Assembly (NCBI GenBank): GCA_018679695.1
Contig: JAHHKH010000300.1
Span: forward strand, 1-46,418
Direction: 5' to 3'
Source: Maribacter sp.
GTDB lineage: Bacteria; Bacteroidota; Bacteroidia; Flavobacteriales; Flavobacteriaceae
Length of the DNA: 46,418 bases
Part shown: positions 1-8,006 of the stretch, one piece after another
Position numbering within the stretch: position 1 is the first letter of the stretch
Layout: each line of letters begins with the position of its first letter
The notes under the pieces: model-generated
Databases searched by the model: none
What the model was told of the DNA's origin: nothing
Seen by the model: the letters and a program-made list of their open reading frames with translations, nothing else
Made by a program: the position numbers and the translations under genes

Positions 1-1036
1 AGCTGCTGCCCGCCCCGGCGGTACAACCATAGCAATGTTGTGAAATAATGATGTTTCTATCGTTCAAGAGGTCTTCATTGTAATCTTTAATATGTTTCAC
101 CTTACTAGCTACTTTCAAATCTAACATTTGGTTGAAATCACAATCATAAAGCCATCCGTCCCAACTAATGGAAATGGTATTTGTGCACATTACATTCTCA
201 ACAGCTGTAGGGTTATAGGCCTCAACCAAGGCATACATATAGTCTTCATAGTTTTCAGAAGCGATCAAATAATCCAAAAATCGCGCAATGGGCAAATTGG
301 TAATTGCAAATAGATTATGAAACTGAATATCAAAATCTTCCTTAAGGGCCTTTTTAAAATCTTTTTCCATGGCCACTTGATCTCCAGGCAAATATGCCCC
401 AGAAGGATTGTATACCAGGTCCAAACGTAAGCTGTTATTTGGCAAACCATATCCAATCGCATTCAGTTCCTGAAGTGCCTTTATAGATTTGTCAAAAACA
501 CCATCGCCCCTCTGTCTGTCTGTTTTTCCCTTTGTATAGTGCGGCATGGAAGAAATGACATGTACATTATGTTTTTTAAAGAATTCAGGCAAATCGTGAT
601 ATTTTTTGTTAGCCCTGATAATGGTCAAATTAGAACGTACAATGAAATCCTTTATCCCTGCCTTTGACGCTTTTTCTACAAACCAGCGAAAATTGGGGTT
701 CATTTCAGGGGCACCACCAGTAAGGTCCAGCGTATGGGCCCCGGTATTTCGTATTACCTCTAGACATAATTGCATGGTTTCCCGGGTCATTATCTCTTTA
801 CGGTCTGGCCCCGCATCAACATGGCAGTGTTCACATACCTGATTACACATATAGCCTACATTGATCTGTAATATTTCCAATTTCTTTGGTTTCAATGGAA
901 AATGACCTGTATTGGCAATTTTGTCCCTAAAATAGGGGAGTTCACCTTCCGCGAAAATACCACCATTCAGGATTTTCAATTGCTCATTTGTTTCGGCAAG
1001 CTCGTCATGTCTTGCATGGAGTGATTTTGTTACCAT
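1..1036 (-). CDS. arsS: Arsenosugar biosynthesis radical SAM protein (ArsS-like; rSAM/Cys-rich domain), 3' end truncated by window edge
   Basis: Open minus frame from ATG at 1036 to the window edge: MVTKSLHARHDELAETNEQLKILNGGIFAEGELPYFRDKI..LEILQINVGYMCNQVCEHCHVDAGPDREIM (CxxxCxxC rSAM motif), ending ..HCYGCTAGAGSS at position 1. Confidence 0.85.
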   Translation of the reverse strand, partial: MVTKSLHARHDELAETNEQLKILNGGIFAEGELPYFRDKIANTGHFPLKPKKLEILQINVGYMCNQVCEHCHVDAGPDRKEIMTRETMQLCLEVIRNTGAHTLDLTGGAPEMNPNFRWFVEKASKAGIKDFIVRSNLTIIRANKKYHDLPEFFKKHNVHVISSMPHYTKGKTDRQRGDGVFDKSIKALQELNAIGYGLPNNSLRLDLVYNPSGAYLPGDQVAMEKDFKKALKEDFDIQFHNLFAITNLPIARFLDYLIASENYEDYMYALVEAYNPTAVENVMCTNTISISWDGWLYDCDFNQMLDLKVASKVKHIKDYNEDLLNDRNIIISQHCYGCTAGAGSS

Positions 1037-1107
1037 TGCACCTTATTATTCATAAATGCTTTGTAGTTGTTGGTTTGGAAAACTAACAAACAACACCAAA
1101 AACATGT

Positions 1108-1443
1108 TTACATACTCAATTTATTGTACTTGTTCATCATTTGAACACCATGAACAAGGGTTGCTCCACTTTCTATGGCAGCCCCTGCATGAACGGCTTC
1201 CATCATTTCCTCTTTTGTGATTCCCTTTTGCAATCCGTCTTTGGTATAGGCATCAATACAATAGGGGCATTTTACCACATGGGCAACTGCCAGTGCAATC
1301 AATGATTTTTCCCTTGCAGATAAGGCTCCCTCCTCAAAAACCTTACCGTAATAATCAAAAAATTTTGTGCCCAATTCCTCGCTCCATTCGGTGATTTTAC
1401 CAAATTTTCGAAGATCGGTTGGATCGTAATATGAATTTGCCAT
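1108..1443 (-). CDS. Arsenosugar biosynthesis-associated peroxidase-like / carboxymuconolactone decarboxylase (AhpD-like) family protein
   Basis: 111 aa with AhpD-like motif CPYCIDAYTKDGLQKGITKEEMMEAVHAGAAI; adjacent to the ArsS-like gene on the same strand. Confidence 0.8.
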   Translation of the reverse strand: MANSYYDPTDLRKFGKITEWSEELGTKFFDYYGKVFEEGALSAREKSLIALAVAHVVKCPYCIDAYTKDGLQKGITKEEMMEAVHAGAAIESGATLVHGVQMMNKYNKLSM

Positions 1444-1563
1444 TGTATAATTTTAGATGAATTATGATTAAATGAGCGAAAATACCATTCACCTTGTAGC
1501 GAACAGAAAAATCACTGGCTGCTTAATTAAAATGATTGTTAATTTGAATCCGTCTAGGAATAT

Positions 1564-2268
1564 CTAAATAGGATAAAAGCTTAGAAGAAAGGGTGAGCCT
1601 CTATTATGATGCTTGTCAAGTTGAAACAAACCCAATATAGGAGAATCAACTCTAAGGTTAATGGAAGATGGTAATATGATCGATAGAATTACCTTATAAA
1701 TAAGGTTCGATAGGTTCTTGGTGAATTTAAGAATGATTTTCAAATCATTTTCACTGTCTATATCGTGAAACCGGCTTAATTCAACAATTTCAACTTTAGT
1801 GGAATACAATTCTCTCCTAAATTGTTTCCACAACTGGGCAGTTTGCCAGGGTAATCCCTTAAATGATGCAATATTAAAATCGGTTTTATGCAATCCCATT
1901 AGATAAAAGCCACCATCTGTTGAAGGTCCCAAAACAGCCTTTCCTGCTGCCATTATATTGGCACTTTTAAGAATTTGGGGTGCTCTAAGGTGCGGAGAAT
2001 CGTTGCCGATTGTAATAATCTGATCGTAACCCCTGTCATAAATAAACTGAATGGCATTGGCAAAGCGCTCGCCAAAAGTATTGCCTTTTTGTTCTTTCTC
2101 AGTTAAATGAAAATAGGGAAGCCCAGTTTTTTGAACGGTTTTCAAGGTGTGGTCCGAGAGTGCTTGGAACAAAACCTTAGCATTGTTGATCTTTTTGCAC
2201 TTCAACTCTTCCTTTGAAGAAAGGGCAAAAACTAAAATGGCCGTTTTATGTTCGTTCTTATCCTGCAT
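1564..2268 (-). CDS. DUF2064 / TIGR04282-like glycosyltransferase (rSAM/selenodomain-associated transferase 1)
   Basis: GDSPHLRAPQIL and VLGPSTDGGFYLMGL motifs typical of CofC-like DUF2064 proteins. Confidence 0.7.
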   Translation of the reverse strand: MQDKNEHKTAILVFALSSKEELKCKKINNAKVLFQALSDHTLKTVQKTGLPYFHLTEKEQKGNTFGERFANAIQFIYDRGYDQIITIGNDSPHLRAPQILKSANIMAAGKAVLGPSTDGGFYLMGLHKTDFNIASFKGLPWQTAQLWKQFRRELYSTKVEIVELSRFHDIDSENDLKIILKFTKNLSNLIYKVILSIILPSSINLRVDSPILGLFQLDKHHNRGSPFLLSFYPI

Positions 2269-2563
2269 TATGAAAAGTATCGTCGTAAATTTACAACAAT
2301 ACCTATTGAATATATGTCGTTATTGAGCAATATTCTTTACGATAGACAGTTTTTCCCGAAAATAACCTTATTATCCAAAAATGACCAACTAGTCTCTTTT
2401 CTAGTTTTAAAATAATATCATACCATCCAGCTAAAGGGTCCATTTCCTTCGTTTTATCGACAAAATACACAATCCTTTCTATTTGGAATTCAAATCCGGA
2501 AACAACAGACCAAGGAGTTTGTGAATTACAGAAACAAAGAATTTCATTTATGCGAATAAATGA

Positions 2564-3616
2564 TTAAACATCGTCATAATCGACCTTTAGGGTAGGTGTT
2601 AAAGGTTTCGCCTGGCAGGTTAGGATGAAACCTTCTTGAATCTCACCATCGGTAAGTATCTGGTTTTTTACCATTTCGGCTTTTCCTTCAGTTATTCGGG
2701 CAATACAGGTGCTACAAACTCCACCTTGACAGGAATAAGGGGCGTCAATATTTTCTTTTAGAACGGTATCTAGTACAATATCGTTCTTGCCCATGGTCAA
2801 GGAAAACTCTTCATCATCCAATATGACCGTTAACTGGGTTTTACCATCTGAGGCAATCGGTGCGGTTTCTGCAATGGTTTCTGATGTTGTGAACAATTCG
2901 AAATAGATTTTTTCTTTCTCAATACCATTTTCCTGAAGGGTATTGCTTACCAAGTGGATCATGTCCTCGGGGCCACAAAGGTAAAAGGCATCAAAAGCGA
3001 TATCCTTATGTTTGTTTTTTAAGGCGTAATTAACGGTCGAGGTATCAATTCGCCCAAAAAGAGAACCTTCTTCGGGGGTTTTGCTATTGGTGAAGTAGAT
3101 AAAAAACCGATTGGCATATTCTAATTGCAGTTTAACCAATTCTTTATAGAACATGGTTTCTTTGTTTGATCTATTACCATACACCAATACAAATTTATTA
3201 TTGTGATTGCTGGCCAAAACAGCTTTTATTATACTCATAATCGGGGTAATTCCGCTGCCAGCGGCAAAGGCCGCAATATTTTTGGGCTCATCGCTTCTTT
3301 TAAAAAGAAACCGACCTTCAGGTGGCATTACTTCAAGTACATCGCCTTCTTTCAATTTGGTATTGGCAAATTCCGAGAATCCACCCTTATCCACCCTTTT
3401 CACACCAATGGTCATATAATCCCGTTTGGGCGAGGAGCTGATTGAATAGGCCCTTCGCAGCTCCTTTCCCTTAATTTCTTTCCTAAGGGTAATATACTGT
3501 CCGGGAACAAAGGCAAAGACCTGTTTTAACTCTTTAGGAATTTCAAACGTTATTGCGACCGAAGTTGGGGTCAGTTGTTTTATATTTTGTACGGTTAGCG
3601 GGTAAAAATCGGCCAT
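2564..3616 (-). CDS. Ferredoxin-NADP reductase fused to plant-type 2Fe-2S ferredoxin (PaaE-like)
   Basis: RRAYSISSSP FAD motif, AAGSGITPIMSI NAD-binding motif, C-terminal YSCQGGVCSTCIARI 2Fe-2S motif. Confidence 0.85.
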   Translation of the reverse strand: MADFYPLTVQNIKQLTPTSVAITFEIPKELKQVFAFVPGQYITLRKEIKGKELRRAYSISSSPKRDYMTIGVKRVDKGGFSEFANTKLKEGDVLEVMPPEGRFLFKRSDEPKNIAAFAAGSGITPIMSIIKAVLASNHNNKFVLVYGNRSNKETMFYKELVKLQLEYANRFFIYFTNSKTPEEGSLFGRIDTSTVNYALKNKHKDIAFDAFYLCGPEDMIHLVSNTLQENGIEKEKIYFELFTTSETIAETAPIASDGKTQLTVILDDEEFSLTMGKNDIVLDTVLKENIDAPYSCQGGVCSTCIARITEGKAEMVKNQILTDGEIQEGFILTCQAKPLTPTLKVDYDDV

Positions 3617-3643
3617 ATTTTCTTATTTCATAAAGTTGAAGTG

Positions 3644-3651
3644 CAAAATTA
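3644..3651 (-). promoter_or_regulatory. Bacteroidota -7 element (TAATTTTG on minus strand) for the PaaE-like gene
   Basis: caaaatta on + strand; matches TAnnTTTG, 28 nt upstream of the minus-strand ATG at 3616. Confidence 0.5.
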
Positions 3652-3702
3652 AGCATTGGTGTTTCGATATAAAACGGAAACAGGAAAAAAACATACCTAA
3701 AA

Positions 3703-3718
3703 TACTTATGCATAAGTA
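3703..3718. promoter_or_regulatory. Perfect 16-bp palindrome TACTTATGCATAAGTA, candidate PadR operator
   Basis: TACTTATG|CATAAGTA; sits immediately upstream of a TAnnTTTG element in front of padR. Confidence 0.55.
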
Positions 3719-3727
3719 AATTATGTA

Positions 3728-3735
3728 TATATTTG
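3728..3735 (+). promoter_or_regulatory. Bacteroidota -7 element TATATTTG for the padR operon
   Basis: Match to TAnnTTTG, 65 bp upstream of the likely padR ATG at 3801. Confidence 0.5.
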
Positions 3736-3800
3736 AACGGCATATCAAAACGAGCATGCTTGTTTGTTTGACAGGCAGTCGAGAACGAAGTAATCAATAC

Positions 3801-4139
3801 ATGGGAAACTCCAAACTATACAAAGGAAGTCTTAACACTATTATCTTGAAGTTGCTTGAAGAGCAGGGCAAGATGTATGGGTATGAGATTACGCAAAAAG
3901 TAAAGGAATTGACCAAAGGGCAATTGAAAATTACCGAGGGGGCATTGTATCCTGCCTTACACAAATTAGAGGCAGAAGGACTTTTGGATGTTGAGGTGGC
4001 CAAGGTAGATAACCGGCTTCGCAAGTATTATAAGTTGACCGAGGAAGGCGAAAAGGAAACTGTAAACCGCTTGGCTGAATTGGAGGACTTTATTCGCAGT
4101 ATGCAACATTTGGTAAACCCGGATTGGAGTATTAATTGA
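3801..4139 (+). CDS. PadR family transcriptional regulator
   Basis: MGNSKLYKGSLNTIILKLLEEQGKMYGYEITQKVKELTKGQLKITEGALYPALHKLEAEGLL; PadR winged-helix signature. The track start at 3723 lies in the promoter, so ATG 3801 is preferred. Confidence 0.9.
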   Translation: MGNSKLYKGSLNTIILKLLEEQGKMYGYEITQKVKELTKGQLKITEGALYPALHKLEAEGLLDVEVAKVDNRLRKYYKLTEEGEKETVNRLAELEDFIRSMQHLVNPDWSIN

Positions 4140-4147
4140 ATAAGGCC

Positions 4148-4813
4148 ATGAAACTAACACAAGACCAAATACTGCAAATAGAGACCTACCTTAATTTTAA
4201 GGAGTTGACCCATTTAGATTTACAAAATGAGGTATTGGATCATATGGCCACTGATATTGAAAAGCATATTAGGCATGGATCAAATTTTAAACAAGCTTTC
4301 AAAAATGTCATTTCCGATTGGAATCATGAATTATCTGAACATTCGAGTTGGTTTATTGGATGGGTATGGACCGGACCTCGGATTTTGATTGATAAGGGAG
4401 TTAAAAAGACAAAACAAATATATCTAAGAACGCTGCTTGCAACTCTTGCTGTTGCAATGACTATTCATTTAATCCATAATACTTTAATTGATATGGAGCC
4501 AAGTAAGTTTTTGAATCTAATTGTTGGGTCTGCCTATATCGTTATTTTCTTTTTGATTCTCCTTTTCTTTTGGAGAATAAAGGCAACCGATTATCAATCT
4601 ACGTATAGTTTTTTATTTAAAATCAACGCCATAGGTTTTGCCTTTATGTACCTTGCTTTTAATCCAATCTTGCTGGATAGAACCATGATTTTCGGGAAAG
4701 AAGAAACGTATTATTGGGCATTGTTATTCCATTCTTTTCTCTTTTCTTTTGCGTATTCATTTTGGGATTTATATAAATCACACTTTTCTTCTAAAAAACT
4801 AGTATTAAGTTGA
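4148..4813 (+). CDS. Membrane protein with N-terminal helical domain (HAAS/DUF1700-like, tentative) plus TM segments
   Basis: MKLTQDQILQIETYLNF..HLDLQNEVLDHMATDIEKHI followed by several hydrophobic segments; paralogous N-terminus to the next gene; directly follows padR. Confidence 0.7.
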   Translation: MKLTQDQILQIETYLNFKELTHLDLQNEVLDHMATDIEKHIRHGSNFKQAFKNVISDWNHELSEHSSWFIGWVWTGPRILIDKGVKKTKQIYLRTLLATLAVAMTIHLIHNTLIDMEPSKFLNLIVGSAYIVIFFLILLFFWRIKATDYQSTYSFLFKINAIGFAFMYLAFNPILLDRTMIFGKEETYYWALLFHSFLFSFAYSFWDLYKSHFSSKKLVLS

Positions 4814-5502
4814 ATCTATCCCAAGACCAAATACAAGAACTTTATAAATTCACCCGCAAGCATTTTGTTGAACACTTCGATTTACAAACCGAGTTGATGG
4901 ATCATTTGGCCAATGGAATTGAGCAGCAAATAGCTCGGCAGCCTAAATTGACCTTTAAAGAAGCGCTTGATTTGGAATTCAAGAAATTCGGGGTCTTTGG
5001 TTTTCACGATGTTGTTAAGGAAAAGACCAAGGCCATGGAAAAGCGCTATTGGAAAATTTTCCTTGGTTTTTACAAAGAATATTTTAAACCTCCAAAGGTG
5101 CTCATATTATTTGCTGCAACGATATTGTTATTTCTTGTATTGGGAGTACTGCCCGTTGAAACCAGCAAATATATTCCTGGACTGGCAATAATGCTTGTTT
5201 TAGTTTTATTTCTTATCAATGTTTTTCGAAACAAAAGAAAACAAAGATCCAAAACCAGAAAATGGTTATTGGAGGATATGATTGCGGCTAATGGCAATAT
5301 TTTTATGTATTTAAATTTTGCACTACAGATTTTGCTTTTCCCTAATCTCATAAAATGGCCTTTGGTAAGTTCCCTTGGTATGTTTATGGTTTCTTTTGTG
5401 GTGGTCCTCATAGGTGTATTATTTCATGTTATGGTCAATATTATCCCTAAAAAAACCGAAGAACTCTTAGCTGAAACCTATCCTGAGTACAAAATGGAAT
5501 GA
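4810..5502 (+). CDS. Membrane protein, paralogous N-terminal helical domain (HAAS/DUF1700-like, tentative)
   Basis: MNLSQDQIQELYKFTRKHFVEHFDLQTELMDHLANGIEQQI; TTG start overlapping the upstream TGA. Confidence 0.7.
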   Translation: MNLSQDQIQELYKFTRKHFVEHFDLQTELMDHLANGIEQQIARQPKLTFKEALDLEFKKFGVFGFHDVVKEKTKAMEKRYWKIFLGFYKEYFKPPKVLILFAATILLFLVLGVLPVETSKYIPGLAIMLVLVLFLINVFRNKRKQRSKTRKWLLEDMIAANGNIFMYLNFALQILLFPNLIKWPLVSSLGMFMVSFVVVLIGVLFHVMVNIIPKKTEELLAETYPEYKME

Positions 5503-5561
5503 ATTATGTAACAAAATCACTTTTATAAATACTAACTCCACAGAACAAATTACCAACCCCT

Positions 5562-7031
5562 ATGTTCAAACTCTTTTTTAGCCTTCAATGGAAAGCCTTT
5601 TTCAGATCTTCGAACTTTGGAAAAAGCCTCGCGCTGAAATTACTAATGGGCTTTTTTGCCATTTATATGATGGTCTCTTTTGCAGGTCTAGGTGCGGCCC
5701 TCTTTTTTATCCTAAAGAAAATCTACCCCGATATTGATCCTATGCTTACCCTTAGTGGCTATATGTTGTATTGGATCCTGATAGAGCTATTCGTACGCTA
5801 TTTTATGCAAAAACTTCCGGTAATGGACGTGAGGCCAATGTTAATCAATCCCATAAAAAAGAGCAGTATCACACATTATATTCTCGCAAAATCAGGATTC
5901 TCGGGGTACAATTTCATGGCCTTATTCATGGCTGTGCCATTTGCCGTGGTATTATTGTCTCAAGGTTATCCCATATTGAATGTATTGATCTGGTTATTTA
6001 CCATTATTTGTATTGTGCTTACGATCAACTACACAAATTTCATCATCAATAAGAGCGATAAAGTACTTATTGTATTAGGCGGGTTAATTGCAGTACTATA
6101 CGGTTTGGAAAATTTTGGTGTACTCCCGGTAAAGGAGTTCGCAGGAAAAGTGTTTTATAGTTTGTACCAAAATCCCATTTTGGCTTTGATTCCTTTGGGT
6201 CTTGTCCTAGGCACCTATTTTGTCAATTATAATTTCTTAAGAAAAAAGCTATACTTGGATGCATCCCTTAAGAAGAAGACCAAAGAAGCTGTAACCGCAG
6301 ACCTGTCATGGACAAAACGTTTTGGTGACATCGCTCCTTTTCTTCAGTTGGATCTAAAATTGATCTGGAGAAATAAACGTACCAAAATGCAGGTGTTCAT
6401 TTCCCTGGCGATGATCCTTTATGGACTTATTTTTTATGGAATGGATGCTTACGGGGAAACAAGTACCATTTACCTCTTCGTGGGTATTTTTATGACAGGG
6501 ATCTTCCTATCAAACTTTGGGCAGTTTATACCGGCATGGGACAGTGAATACTATGGTATGATGATGTCACAGAATATTCCACTAAGAAAATATTTGGAAT
6601 CTAAGGCTGGACTCATTTATGTGAGCGTGGTCGTTATGTTTTTACTTTCAATACCCTATGTGTACTTTGGCTGGAAGGCCCTGGCGATCAATTTCAGTTC
6701 TGCCCTATATAATTTAGGAGTTAATGTCCCGGTAATTTTGTTTTTTGGTTCCATGAACAAAAAACGAATAGACCTTGGTAAAAGTGCAATTGGGAATACA
6801 CAGGGAATCAGCGCTACCCAATTTTTGGTGATGTTGCCTCTAATGCTTGTACCTTGCCTAATCTATTTTGGGTTAAAGATGCTCATTTCTTTCGAGGTGG
6901 CAATAGCGGCTCTTACTATGATGGGGATTATTGGTTTTGCCTTTAGAAAGCCACTTTTGGATAGGGTTACAGAGGCCTATAGAAAAAAGAAATACGGTAT
7001 GATAGCCGGTTTTAAAGAACAAAACAGTTAA
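5562..7031 (+). CDS. DUF5687 family multi-pass membrane protein (ABC-2-like permease)
   Basis: 489 aa, multiple TM segments, followed by an ABC ATPase gene. Confidence 0.7.
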   Translation: MFKLFFSLQWKAFFRSSNFGKSLALKLLMGFFAIYMMVSFAGLGAALFFILKKIYPDIDPMLTLSGYMLYWILIELFVRYFMQKLPVMDVRPMLINPIKKSSITHYILAKSGFSGYNFMALFMAVPFAVVLLSQGYPILNVLIWLFTIICIVLTINYTNFIINKSDKVLIVLGGLIAVLYGLENFGVLPVKEFAGKVFYSLYQNPILALIPLGLVLGTYFVNYNFLRKKLYLDASLKKKTKEAVTADLSWTKRFGDIAPFLQLDLKLIWRNKRTKMQVFISLAMILYGLIFYGMDAYGETSTIYLFVGIFMTGIFLSNFGQFIPAWDSEYYGMMMSQNIPLRKYLESKAGLIYVSVVVMFLLSIPYVYFGWKALAINFSSALYNLGVNVPVILFFGSMNKKRIDLGKSAIGNTQGISATQFLVMLPLMLVPCLIYFGLKMLISFEVAIAALTMMGIIGFAFRKPLLDRVTEAYRKKKYGMIAGFKEQNS

Positions 7032-7131
7032 AAATTATTGTCACATAGAGTACAGTCGGGATGGTTAGGAACACGAAGCGACTTTGAATATATTCGGACT
7101 ACAGCTCTACTAGTAATTTAGAATTTAAATA

Positions 7132-7851
7132 ATGATAACAACACAAAATTTAACCAAGAAGTACGGGAACCAATTGGTTTTGAATATAGAACATCTGGAG
7201 ATTCCCAAAGGGCAGAGTTTTGGTCTGGTGGGCAACAATGGTGCGGGCAAGACCACTTATTTTAGTTTATTACTGGATCTGATCCAACCTACTACCGGCC
7301 ATATTATCAATAACGGTGTTCAGGTGAATACCAGTGAAGACTGGAAACCCTTCACCTCCTCCTTTATTGATGAATCGTTTTTGATCGGTTACCTGACTCC
7401 AGAGGAGTATTTCTATTTCATTGGTGAATTACGGGGTGAGAACAAAGCGGATGTAGATGCGTTGCTGTCGAATTTCGAAGACCTCTTCCATGGTGAAATA
7501 TTGAACCAAAAAAAGTTTTTACGGGACCTATCCAAAGGCAACCAAAAGAAAGCCGGTATTGTTGCTTCCTTCATTGGGAATCCCGAAGTAATTATATTGG
7601 ATGAACCTTTTGCCAATTTGGATCCGACCACACAAATACGATTAAAGGCCATTATAAAAGATTTGGCTGCCCGGCAAGGGGTAACGGTTTTAGTATCGAG
7701 TCATGACCTTATGCACGTGACCGAGGTTTGCGAACGTATTGTCGTATTGAACAAGGGCGAAGTTGTTAAGGATATTCAAACATCTACCGAGACCTTGAAA
7801 GAACTCGAAAACTTCTTTGCCGGCACACCTTTAAGTGTTGACGAAGAATAA
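7132..7851 (+). CDS. ABC transporter ATP-binding protein
   Basis: Walker A GNNGAGKTT, signature LSKGNQKK, Walker B VIILDEPFANLDP. Confidence 0.9.
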   Translation: MITTQNLTKKYGNQLVLNIEHLEIPKGQSFGLVGNNGAGKTTYFSLLLDLIQPTTGHIINNGVQVNTSEDWKPFTSSFIDESFLIGYLTPEEYFYFIGELRGENKADVDALLSNFEDLFHGEILNQKKFLRDLSKGNQKKAGIVASFIGNPEVIILDEPFANLDPTTQIRLKAIIKDLAARQGVTVLVSSHDLMHVTEVCERIVVLNKGEVVKDIQTSTETLKELENFFAGTPLSVDEE

Positions 7852-8006
7852 CCTTCAAAGCAAATAACAAGCCTATTTTTAACCTTCCTAGTGCTTACTC
7901 CTTTATTTTGTAAATAAGGGATCGGTGTAAAAACTGCATTTTGTCGATAAACTGCATAATAATCCCGCTGTTTTTCAGTTTACTAGATGTACGAATACAG
8001 ATAATT

